Below are positions 12,401-24,400 of a stretch of DNA of 64,000 nt, piece by piece. Every line of letters starts with the position of its first letter. Within the stretch, counting starts at the first letter, position 1. The stretch is from Cyclina sinensis (Eukaryota > Mollusca > Bivalvia > Venerida > Veneridae). The notes beneath the pieces are model-generated. The model searched no databases. It saw only the letters and a program-made list of their open reading frames with translations, and was not told where the DNA came from. Position numbers and translations under genes: made by a program. The stretch lies in the NCBI GenBank assembly GCA_012932295.1, contig JAAONU010000002.1, forward strand, positions 19,127,770-19,191,769. The letters are read 5' to 3'.

Positions 12401-15400
12401 AATTTTTCATTCAAACGACATCTCCTCTGAAACCAATGGGGCAAATTTAGTGAAACTTGCCTGGGATGTTCCTTGCATTAAGCTCTACCAAGATTGTTCA
12501 AATGGTTCTGGTCCATTGCATTTCTGGTTCACTGGAGCTAAAAATAGATTTTATAAGTTGGATCTTTAAAAATCTTCTTCTCCGAAACCACAAGGCCTGG
12601 AGCTTTGATATTTGGTATGAAGCATCATCTAGTGGACCTCTACCAAGTTTGTTCAAATTATGTCCCTGGGGTCAAAACTGACCCCACCCCAGGGGTCAGT
12701 TGATTTTACATAGAGTTATATAGGGAAAACTTGAAAATCTTCTTGTCAGAAACAAGAAGGCCTAGAGTTAAGATCTTTGGTATGTAGCATTGTCTAATGA
12801 ACCTCTACCAAGTTTGTTCAAATCATGGCCTCTGGGTCAAAAATGGCCCCGCCCCGGGGGTCACTTGTTTTACATAGAGTTATATAGGAAAATCTTAAAA
12901 AATCTTCTTATCAGAAACCGTAAGACATAGAGCTTAGATATTTGGTGTGTAGCATTGTCTAGTGGACCTCTACCAAGTTTGTTCAAATCATGGCCTCTGG
13001 GTCAAAAATGGCCCCGCCCCACGGGTCACTTGTTTTACATAGAGTTATATAGGAAAAACTTTAAAAGTCTTCTTGTCAGAAACTGTAAGGCATAGAGCTT
13101 AGATATTTTGTGTGTAGCATTGTCTAGTAGACCTCTAATAAGTTTGTTCAAATCATAGCCACTGGGTCAAAATAGGCCCAGCCCTAGGCGTCACTTGTTT
13201 ACATAGAGTTATATAGGAAAAGGTTTTAAAAATCTTAACAGAATAAACCATAAGGCTTAGAGTTAAGATATTTTGTATGAAGCATTGTCTAGAGGACCTC
13301 TATCAAGTTTGTTCAAGTCATGGCCCCTTGGTCAAAAATGGCCCCACCCCAGGGGTCACATGTTTTACATAGAGTTATATAGGAAAAGCTATAAAAATCT
13401 TCTTGTCATAAACAACAAGGCCCAGAGTTAAGATATTTGGTGTGCAGCATTATCTAATGGACCTCTCTCAAGTTTGTTCAAATCATGGCCCCTTGGTCAA
13501 AATAGGCCCTGCCCTAGGGGTCACATGTTTTACATAGAATTATATAGGAAAATCTTGAAAAATCTTCTTGTCAGAAACCACAAGTCCTAGAGTTAAGATA
13601 TTTGGTATGCAGCATTGTCTAGTGGACCTCTACCAAGTTTGTTAGAAAAATGTCCCTGGGGTCACTATTGGCCCCGTCCGAGGGGTCACAAGTTTTAAAT
13701 AACAATATAGAAGAAAATCTTTAAAAATCTTCTTGTCTGAAACCACAAAGCCTAGAATTTTAAAATTTTGCACGAAGCAAGCTTTACCAAGCTTTTTCAA
13801 ATTATTAGATCAGGTTAAAGGTCACTGAGGCTAAAAGTAGATTTATCTACTGTACCTCATAGAGCCTTCATTTATAGACCAATATTTTTGATATTCAGTA
13901 TAGAGGTTCCTTGCATGGACCTCTACCCATACATAGGGTTTGAGGTCACTGGGTCAAGGTCAAGGTCACCATAACTTATAATAGATATTTCTGTCATAGA
14001 GCCTTTATTTATTGACTGATATTTTACATATTTGGTTTGTAGGCACTTACATATTTCCAATTAAAAAATGAAATACTGCTTAACAGCAAACCTACAGCCA
14101 AAGTACTCAGGTGAGTGATCCAGGGCCATCATGGCCCTCTTGTTTTTTTTTTAAATTTTAAAACATAGGTACTTTACTCCCCATCTTACTTCAACCCCCC
14201 CCCCCCCCCGCGGCCCAATTTTTTTTTTTTTTTAAATACATAGGTACTTCACTTCCCATCACCCACACACACACACCCCACTATCGGGGCCCAACATTTT
14301 TTTTTTTTTTTTTGTTAAACTTTTTTTTTTTCATCTTGTATGACTAGGTACTTGCCCTGCCCCAGTCAATTTTTTTTCACTTGGGCCTCTTGTTTAACTT
14401 GGCTTATAATTAATTATCCAGCACTGAAAAAAGTGGAGCATGCTGTCTGTGGACAGGTATTGTTGTACTTTGACTAGCATGCTGTCTTTTCCAGCAGGCT
14501 CTTGTTTACCTTTTTAGTTATTCTAACAGAGTACCCAAGGGCGACACAAGTGTTCCACCGAACACCCATATAGTTGTTTTTGGAGCTATGGCAATGAAAT
14601 TTGGACTGTGTGTACAGTTTTTTGTTCTGATTTCAAAAACGTCATATTATGACCTATATTTTTGACCTACTGACCTACTTTTTTGTTTTAAAGCTGCGGC
14701 AATGAAATTTGGACTGTGTGTACAGCTTTTCGTTCCGATTTCAAAAATATTGTCTCATGACCAATATTTTGACCTACTGACCTACTTTTTGTTTTTGGAG
14801 CTATGGCAATGAAATTGCATTGGTCCATTTCTGTAATATGCATCATTACATTCATAAAAATTTCTTTCATCTTTGAACCCAGGTGAGCGCTTTAGGGCCA
14901 TTGGCCCTCTTGTTAAAATTACTTGGCACAAATGATCACCATTATGAGATGATGTGCAGAACGTAATAACCAGGTCTTTACCCCCAAGGTCAAGGTCACA
15001 CCTAAAGGTCATATATAAAAATGTCCACATTTCGTGCCCGCTTCATTACTATTAAACTGCTTGAAAGTTTATAAAATAACTGGCACAAATGATTACCATT
15101 ATGAGGCGATGTGCAAAGTGCAACAACCAGGTCACTACATTGTATTTCCAAAGACAAGGTCACATTTTAAGGTCACATATGAAAATGTCCACATTTCGTG
15201 TCCACTCCATCACTTTTAAACTGCTTCAAATGTGAGGCCCATTTTCTGTAGAAATCATGATCCTATGTCATATTGGGAGGTCTTTCCTCCTCTCTTCACA
15301 CTTGTTATCCATTCCAATGTTCTACTGGGGCTGGGGATATAGCTGTCCTTCAGACTGCCCTGTTAATCTCCTTATGCAAAGCGGGGAGGGGATTATAGGA

Positions 15401-18400
15401 ATGGCCTCCGTCTGTCCTTAACACTTTTGTGTCCGCTTGATAACTTTTAAACTGCTCAAAAAAATTTTTAAATAACTTGGCACAAGTGATCACCATTATG
15501 AGACGATGTGCAGAGCACAATAATTGGGTTGCTACCGTCAAGGTCACACTTAAAGGTCAAAAGTCTACATTTCGTGTTTGCTCCATAACTTTTAAACCAC
15601 TGAAAATTTTTAAGCTCACCTGAGCACATAGTGCTCATGTGAGCTTTAAGGATCAGTGGTTGGCCGTCGTCCGTCCGTCCGTCGTCTGTCCGTGGTCCAC
15701 AATTCATTCAAACGACATCTCCTCTGAAACCACTGGGCCAAATTTGATGAAACTTGCCTGGGATGTTCCTTGCATGAAGCTTTACCAAGTTTGTTCAAAT
15801 GGTTCCGGTCCATTGCATTTCTGGGTCACAGGAGCTAAAAACAGATTTTAAAAGTTGGATCTTTAAAAATCATCTTCTCCGAAACCACAAGGCCTGGAGT
15901 TTTGATATTTGGTATGAAGCATCATCTTGTGGACCTTTACCAAGTTTGTTCAAATTATGTTCCTGGGGTCAAAACTGACCCCACCCCAGGGGTCAGTTGA
16001 TTTTACATAGAGTTATATAGGGAAAACTTGAAAATCTTCTTGTCAGAAACAACAAGGCCTAGAGTTAAGATATTTGGTATGTAGTATTGTCTAGTAGACC
16101 TCAACCAAGTTTGTTCATATGGCCTCTGGGTCAAAAAAGGCCCTGCGCCAGGGGTCACTTGTTTTACATAGAGTTATATAGGAAAAACTTTAAAAATCTT
16201 CTTGTCAGAAACCGTAAGGCATAGAACTTGGATATTTGGTGTGTAGCATTGTCTAGTGGACCTCTACCAAGTTTGTTCAAATTATGACCTCTGGGCAAAA
16301 ATGGCCCCGCCCCAGGGGTCACTTGTTTTACATAGAGTTATATAGGAAAAACTTTAAAAATCTTCTCGTCAGAAACCATAAGGCATAGAGCTTAGATATT
16401 TGGTGTGTAGCATTGTCTAGTGGACCTCTACTAAGTTTGTTTAAATCATAGCCACTGGGTCAAAATAGGCCCAGCCCTGGGGGTCACTTGTTTACATAGA
16501 GTTATATTGGAAAAGGTTTTAAAAATCTTCACATAAGAAACCATAAGGCTTAGAGTTAAGATATTTTGTATGTAGCATTGTCTAGGGGACCTCTACCAAG
16601 TTTGTTCAAGTCATGGACCCTAGGTCAAAAATGGCCCCACCCCAGGGGTCACATGTTTTACAGAGAGTTATATAGGAAAAGCTATAAAAATCTTCTTGTC
16701 AGAAACCACAAGACCTAGATTTAAGATATTTGGTATGCAGCATTGTCTAGTGGACCTCTACCAAGTTTGTTAGAAAAATGGCCCTGGGGTCACTATTGGC
16801 CCCGCCAGAGAGGTCACAAGTTTAAAATAGCAGTATAGAAGAAAATCTTAAAAAATCTTCTTGTCTGAAACCACAAGGTCTGGAATTTTAAAATTTGGCA
16901 TGAAGCAAGCTTTATCAAGCTTTTTCAAATTATTAGATTAGGTTAAAAGTCACGGAGGCTAAAAATAGATTTATCTACTGTACCTATAGAGCCTTCATTT
17001 ATAGACCAGTATCTTTGATATTCAGTATATAGGTTCCTTGCATGGACCTCTACCCATGGGTGGGGTTTGAGTCACTGGGTTAAGGTCAAGGTCACCATAG
17101 TTTATAATAGATATTTCTACTTTCTGTCATATAGCCTTTATTTATTGACTGATATTTTTAAACGAGGTTTTCCAAAGGAAAAAACTGGTTATTAGATTGA
17201 GGTATGTCGGGCGGGCGTAAACAATTTCTTCTGTGCACAACTCCTCCTACATTTCTCAAGGGATTTTGACCAAACTTTTACAGAAGCTTTGTCATCAAGT
17301 GGCCCTTTGTTTTTTTTCCTTATATGGAATATATAGTGAACAATTTCTTCTGTGCACAACTCCTCCTACATTTCTCAAGAGATTTTGACCAAACTTTCAC
17401 AGAAGCTTTGTCATCAAGTGCCCTGGCGCATATTGTCGGGGTTTTGTGATTCCATTATTTTTCACCTAATTATGGCCCTTTGTTTTTTTTCTTATATGGG
17501 ATATATAGTGAACAATTTCTTCTGTGCACAACTCCTACATTTCTCAAGGGATTTTGACCAAACTTTTACAGAAGCTTTGTCATCAAGTGCCCTGGCCCAT
17601 ATTGTCCGGGTTTTGTGATTCGATAATTTTTCACCTAATTATGGCCCTTTGTTTGTTTTCCTTATATGGAATATATGGTGAACAATTTCTTCTGTGCGCA
17701 ACTCCTCCTACATTTCTCAAAGCATTTTGACCAAACTTTCATAGAAGCTTTGTCATCAAGTGCCCTAGCGCATATTATTGGTGTTTTGCAATTCAAACAT
17801 TTTTGGTGGAATTATGGCCCTTTGTTTTTTCTTTCAAAAAAACAGAGAAATACACTTCTGTTCTCAACTCCTACTTTATTTCTCAAGCTATTTAATTAAA
17901 CTTTCACAGAATCTTTGTCTTCAAGTGTCCTGGTGCATGTTGTCAGGGTTTTATGATCCAAACATTTTAGCGGAATAATTGCACTTTGTTTTTAGCTCAC
18001 CTGTCACATAGTGACAGAGTGAACTTTTGTGATCGCCTTTTGTCCGTCGTCTTTCCTTTATCCGTCCGTCATCCGTCCATCTACAGTTAGTTTGTTAACA
18101 CTCTAATGGTCACATTTTGCCTCAATTGTCATGAAACTTGGTCAGGATGTTTGTCTCATAAATTTCTCGCACAAGTTTGAATATGGGTCATCTTGGATGA
18201 AAAACAATTTCACATGCGCCAAAACTAGAAAAATCTTGTTAACATTCTAGAGGCTACGTTTTTAGTCTAAATATCATGGAAATTTATCAGAATGGTTGCT
18301 TCTATGATTTCTAGCTCAGGTTGGAATATGAGTCATCTGGGGTCAAAAACTAGGTCACAGAGCCTTAATATGGAACAACCTTGTTAACACTTTAGAGGTA

Positions 18401-21400
18401 ACATTTTTCGCCCAAATTTTCTGGAAAATTGTCAGATAGGTTATTTTAATAATTTCTAGGTCAGGTTCGAATGTTGGTCATCTAGGGTCAAAATCTAGGT
18501 CACAGCCCAAATATTGAAAAACTTTGTTAACACTCTGGAGGTAACAATTTCTGTTCAAATATCCTGGAAATTTGTCAGAAAGGTTGTTTTAATAATTTCT
18601 AGGTCATATTTGGATATGGGTCATCTGGGGTTAAAATTAGGTCACAGATCCCAAATATGGAAAAACCTTGTTAACACTCTAGAGGTTACATTTTCAGACC
18701 AGGTATTCTTGAGATTTGTCAGAAAGGTTCAGGTGTCAGAAACTAGGTCACAGGGCCCTAGTATTGAAAAACCTTGTTAAATCTTCTTCTCTGAAACCTT
18801 AAGGTCTAGAGATTAGATATTTGGTATGTAGCATTCTCTAATGGACCTCTATCAAATTTATTCAAATCATGGCCCCAGGATCAAAATTGACCCCGTCCTG
18901 GGGGACATTTGATTTTACATTAGCTTAATGGGAAGAACTTTAAAATTCTTCTTCTCTGAAATCACAAGGCCTAGAGCTTAAATATTTGGTAATGTAGATT
19001 TGTCTATTGGACCTCTATCAAGATTGTTCAGATCGTGGCCCTGGGGTCAAAGTTAGCCCGACCTGGGGATGGGGGAGTTCATTTAATTTTATTTGCTCAC
19101 CTGAGCCATAGGCTCTTGGTGAGCTATTAGGATCGATCAATGTCCGTCCTTGATTGGGCGTCCACACTTAGTTTGTTAGCACTCTAGTGGTCACATTTTC
19201 AGTCCAAATAATCTGGAATTTCGTCAAAAAGGTTGTTTCGATGATTTCTAGCTCAGGTTTGAATATGGGTCATCTAGGGTCAAAATCTAGGTCACAGAGA
19301 ATAGGGAAAAACTTTCTTTCTTTTGTAAACATTCTAGAGGCAACAGTTTTGATTCAAATATCCTGGAAATTTGTCAGAGAGGCTGCTCTGATGATTTCTA
19401 GCTCAGGTTCGAATATGGGTCATCTAGGTTTAAAAACTAGGTCATGGAGCCCAAATATGGAAAAATCTTCTTAACACTCTAGAAGTAATTTTTTAAGTCC
19501 AAATATCCTGGAAATTTGTCAGATAAATTGCTTTCATGATTTCTAGCTCAAGTTCAAATATGGGTCATCTGGGGTCAAAAACTAGGTCACAGAGCCCAAA
19601 AACCTTGTTAACACTCTACAGGTAAGATTTTCTGTTCAAATAACCAGGAAATTTGTCAGAAAGGTAATTTCGATAATTTCTAGGTCAAGTTTGAATATGG
19701 GTCATCTGGGGTCAACTAACCAGGTCCATAACAACTTTGTTAAAAGCAGTCATACTCAGGTGAGCAATATAGGGCCATCATGGCCCTCTTGTTTACATAT
19801 AATATCTAGAGAAATACTCTTCTGTGTGCAACTCTTCTTTGATTTTAAAAGCTATTATATTAGATTGAAATTTTATTCAGTGATATACGAGGGGCGTTCA
19901 ATATATTCGTAGACTGTGCTTATAACTTTTTGTTAGGCAAACATAATTCATAAAAATTACATGACCGGAAACAGCAATTTAATATACACTTGTACATGAA
20001 ATTTCAACCGCGTATGACAAACTGTCTGTATTTGACGACGCATAAGGCAATGCCACCCGACTGTCAGCTCCCAAGGTCACGCTTGTGTTTCCCGACGTCA
20101 CTGGATGTTACTTTGATTTCTGACATGTCAGGCATCGCTCATAACTTCTTAAAATAGCGTCCATTACATTCAATACATCTCTGATGTCGATAAATCCACT
20201 GATTATATATGTTTTCGTACCACTCTTGAGGATACATTTTGATAATAGCATTTGTTTTGTTCTGTAGCTGTTTAAATGATTCAAATTTATAACCTTTTAA
20301 ATGCGATTTGATCGTTGGAAATATGGCAAAATCAAAAGGCGCTAAGTCAGGTGAGTAGGGCGGATGCTTAATAAGCTCAAACCCCAGAAGATCTATTTCT
20401 AACTGTGTGGATGTTGCAGTGTGAGCCGGAGCGTTATCCTGGTGGAGTAGAAACTTGTCTAATTCTATTTCGGGCCGCTTTTTCCGTAGGGCGCTTATAA
20501 GGTCACGTCGAAGCACCTGTATTAAATACAACAGAAGAACGTTGATGATAGAATGTAAATATAATATTCTTTTAATTTGTGGATTATTCTTTTCAGTTTA
20601 TTGATAGTTCAGTTCTTTGTATAAATATTATCAAAATGCATAATGTAACACGCTGCTTATTTACTACATATCAATAAAATCATATACGGCTGTTTAGACA
20701 ACATGCATGGAAATCATTTATAATAAGTAATTAAAGAATACCTTTGAATAATAATCAGCATTGATGGTAGATCCATTGGGTATTGGGTGGCAAAGTAGCA
20801 TTCCCCTCCTATCACAAAACATCACATACATCTGTTTCCCCGCAGATCTTGATACTCGTGCCTTTTCCGGTGGCGGCGAACCCGACCTTTTCCATATTGC
20901 AGACTGGCTTTTAGTTTCTGGGTCATGGAGGTATAACCAAGTCTTGTCTGTAGTGATAATGTAGTCGAGGAAATTTTCACCCTGTTGCCGAAATCTTTGC
21001 AGAAATTCTGCTGAATCCACAACTCGTCTTTCCTTCTGTACATTTGTCAAGAGATGTGGCACCCAACGAGCATGAACCCATTTTAATGGAAAAAAAATAT
21101 TAAAAAATACAATAAAATACCAATGTAAAATGAAAATATTACAATTTATAATTCGGGAGTGTAAAACAACATAATTTGATTAGTGTAATTATTTAAAAAA
21201 GTGCAATATAATAAAATAATTGTATTAAAATAAAATAATAGATCTAAAATAAACAAGAAATTGAATAAGAATATAAAAAATCTAAAAATAATTTGGGTAC
21301 ATAAACTTTATCTTTTTATACACTTTAGACATCCAGCGGTTTATTACAATTTTAATCGTTTCCCTGTAATACAAACATTAATTTATGTAAAAATATAAAT

Positions 21401-24400
21401 TTTACCTTTCGCATCTTCAACTCCTTTGAAAGAATATTATGTACGGTGCCTACACTCAAGTCGGCAATCTCTGACAACTCCCAAACTGTCACACGGCGAT
21501 CAAACTCTAACACTTCCTTAATTGACGTTAGGTGTGTTTCATTAACGTGCAACTTCCTCCCTGATCTTGTGTCATCCTGAATTCTTTCTCGACCTTCAGA
21601 GAAACGTTTATGCCATTTAAAAACAAGCGCACGGCTAACAGATGTCTTCCCTCGACTTTTTTGCAGCATTTTATAAGTGTCAGTCAGTGTTTTCCCAAGA
21701 TCCTTGCAAAATTTAATAATTGCCCTGGTTTCCAGCTTTTCTTGTGACATCATTTCTGACATCAATTCTGTTGATTCTCTCACAGCGAAAATGTTGTTTA
21801 TTTAAACTCCAATGTCCAAATGACATCATATTTTCAGGTAACGTCGTCATAACGTCACACATTACATTCCCAGATTTTTAAGTGTTTATCTTATTAAGAA
21901 AGTAGTATATTTACACGCTTAATAATAAGTTCATTATGAAAATTTGGACTGGGGCGCTGGCGCGTTACCATGGTTATGAAAATGGCTGTCAGTCTTAAAG
22001 TTGCGTATTTATCAATTTAAATTTTCATTTTTTTGAAAAGGAATAACAACGCTATCAATTGATAAATTTTAATTAAAATTGCTTTTGAAATGAAAAAATG
22101 AGGACATTAGTCTACGAATATATTGAACGCCCCTCGTAAAGTGATTTTGTACAGTGATATAAATTTTATATAATATCACTGTACAAGTTACATAACACTG
22201 ACCAATATTTTGACAGAATTTTTGCATTTTTCAGCCTAGAATTTTGAGTTACAGTCAAAGACATGTTATAGGGGTAAATCACTGTCACTGATAGCTCCGG
22301 TTTGATTTCTGCTATGTAACTATAATGTATAAATGCATAATAAATGTTTATTTGTAGCAGTTTTTAGAATATAACATTTATCGTTGACTGCTGGATATAC
22401 TGGTAACATAAAAAGGTAAGAAAATAGTATAAAATGAACACTTTTCTATTAAAAAGTTATGTAGGAAGTTTTCCAGCAAGTAGCTAAATGTCTGTGCTAG
22501 AGATCTTGAACCAAACACAACACAGAATTTACCATATGAACTCTTGCTAAAAGAATCAGGAAACTACATTGTGACTCACAATCTCAATACTTTTAATGAG
22601 CTCACCTATGGTGCTGATTTTAGGAAAATGCTGATTCAGTGTTTTAACAACAATACTATATGTAGTATGGGTTATGTTCCAGGAGCCAGAAACACGAACT
22701 GAAAACGCACATTTGTACATGGCTAGTGAGCAGATAGACAAATCTTGGACTCCCATATTAAAGGTTGAGAAACAATATCCCAAGTTGGGAAAACAGACAA
22801 GATGAAAGTTGTCTGAAAGCAATTCCCATTAAAGGCAGCTCAAGCTATGACAATCAACAAATAAAAGGGAACTTCACTTCATAAAATTGCAGTGTCCTTT
22901 AAGGTCAGAATAGGAAAACGTGGTGTATATCTCTCCCAGTAGAGTCAGATCTCTGGAAGGACTATCCCTCCTAGATTTTGATGCCAGCAAAATCAAAATT
23001 GATCCGTGGAGCAAGAAATGGCAAGACTGCGCACTAACAAGGCATTGGTACTGAAAACAACAACCATTTCTGTGTCAGAACTTACTATAATATGCCATAA
23101 TGCAAGATCACTTCATAGGACATCCCACTCCCCTTCGTAGAGCAAAATTTAATGATACATGTATATACATGTATATAGTAAATAATAAACAAGTAAATGT
23201 ACAAAGCAAACAAAATGACCAAGCAACATAATATGCTACTATAATCTAATGAATAGATTAGTATTATGAATCAAATTAATTTGTTCTTAAGTTTGTTGTT
23301 TGTAATAATATGCATCTAATCAATACAATTAGCATTTCAAATCTGTAGAAACATAAAAGATACAAATTAATATTCATCTATATATTATACATGTAATAAA
23401 TCAAAAGGCCATAATTCCCCTAAAAATGTTCAAATTGCAAAATGCTGACAATATGCACCAGGGCACTTGATGACGAAGCTTCTGTGAAACATGAACTTTG
23501 AAAACCTGGTTTCGTCGTGTTGCGGCATTTCTTGTTTATCTTTTTGTCCTTTTGACAACCAGTGGGCTCGTCATGCAGCTTATGGGCATCTAGTTTTACT
23601 GACCTGTGTGATTGTTTAAAAATGTCATATCAAGATAGATTGATAAAGTTCATTTGTTTGTTTTTCAGTACAACTAGTGAGAGTAGAGAAAAGGCAGACA
23701 GTGAACAGATGGCCGTTCGAACAGCTGAAAAATTACTCAAAGTTAGTTCAGCTAATTCACACATAGCTGTAATCTTAATTACACAATAAACTTACTTGTA
23801 TTTTTCTTGGAAATATGTCAGAAATGCTAGGAAAATTTTCAGTTATTGTTGCATTCTTGCTGAATCATTATAAAATTTGGACAAAGCTTATGACTGGTAA
23901 ACAAAAGAAATTGTCACAGCTTGAAAATACTTTAGTATGATTCTTGAAAATTGGTAAATGTATATTTAATTTATAGATAGTACATGTCATCATATGTTTT
24001 AGCAGTCTCTTTCTGGCAACAGTTTTTAGCTCACCTGAGCCAGTATTTATATATTTATATGAGAGTTGAATGGAAAAATTGATTACAGTAAAACTTCATT
24101 TATCGAACATCAATAACTCAAGAACCAGGGATAACTCGAGCTATTGCCATGGTTCTGGCATTTTTCCTTCCATTTTTAGCTCACCTGAGCACAACGTGCT
24201 CATGGTGAGCTTTTGTGATCCCCCTGTGTCCGGCGTCCTTCGTCGTGCATCCTCCGTCGTCAACAATTTCATAAAAACAACATCTCCTCTAAAACCAATG
24301 ACTGCACATTAACCAAACTACACAGGAATGATCCTCGGGTGGTCCCCTTTCATAGTTGTTCAAATGGTTCAGGTCTGTTTCGTAAGTAGGTCACAAGGCC

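Larger units (their letters stand above)
8900..14574 (+). repeat. E-family element, hosting two A-type insertions
   Basis: It starts GTGTCGCCCTTTTG with the local partner AAAAGGCGATAC. Monomers at 8960-9099 and 11831-12175 carry TGTCATGAAAACTTAAC, GCCATTTCTTAACATTTC and AGGTCAAGGTCACAATTGAC, then GTTATGCCCCTTTTT. The 3' end at 14537-14574 is AAGGGCGACAC, an exact reverse complement of the start, then the hairpin GTGTTC...GAACAC. Insertions occupy 9100-11830 and 12341-14143. The part 12176-12340 holds less familiar sequence and a C-run. Confidence 0.65.
8800..14914 (+). repeat. L-family array, interrupted by E
   Basis: Only 8800-8899 and 14575-14914 are L sequence. The monomer is about 109 bp with AGCTACAGCAATGAAATTTGG, CACAGTTTTT, ATTTCAAAAATGT and GACCTACTGACCTACTTTTT. 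It is cut inside CTACTTTTT|GTTTTTGGAGC by the E element. The terminus at 14880-14914 is AGGTGAGCGCTTTAGGGCC, ATTGGCCCTCTTGTT, so L shares the A-family 3' end. It has no 5' hairpin of its own here. Confidence 0.65.
6912..15364 (+). repeat. F-family element, outermost layer of a deep nest
   Basis: Only 6912-7010 and 14915-15364 belong to this copy. The left part has the palindrome with CCCCGCCCC...AGGGGATTATAGG and CCGTAACTTTGTGTCC; it stops at GCTTGAAAGTTTTT. The right part resumes with AAAATTACTTGGCACAAATG, which is the continuation of the F monomer, and ends in AGCTGTCCTTCAGACTGCCC and TGTT. Everything between (7011-14914) is later insertion. Confidence 0.7.
17160..23536 (+). repeat. H-family element, hosting A/B copies and a mariner
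   Basis: The 5' end AACGAGGTTTTCC with local partner GGAAAAAACTGGTT is at 17161-17190, followed by GGCGGGCGTAAAC. Monomers of about 170 bp have CTTCTGTGCACAACTCCTCC, TTTCTCAAGGGATTTTGACC and AGAAGCTTTGTCATCAAGTG. It is split by 17994-19793, resumes at 19794-19887, and is split again by the mariner at 19888-22136. The 3' end at 23500-23536 reads GAAAACCTGGTTTCG, then GTGTTGCGGCATTTCTTGTT. The monomer at 23405-23490 is inverted relative to the rest. The span 22190-23400 has no monomers I can recognise. Confidence 0.6.

Noticed and set aside
20761..20964. Open frame on the + strand inside the mariner
   Set aside because: It is antisense to the second transposase segment, which has clear catalytic motifs.
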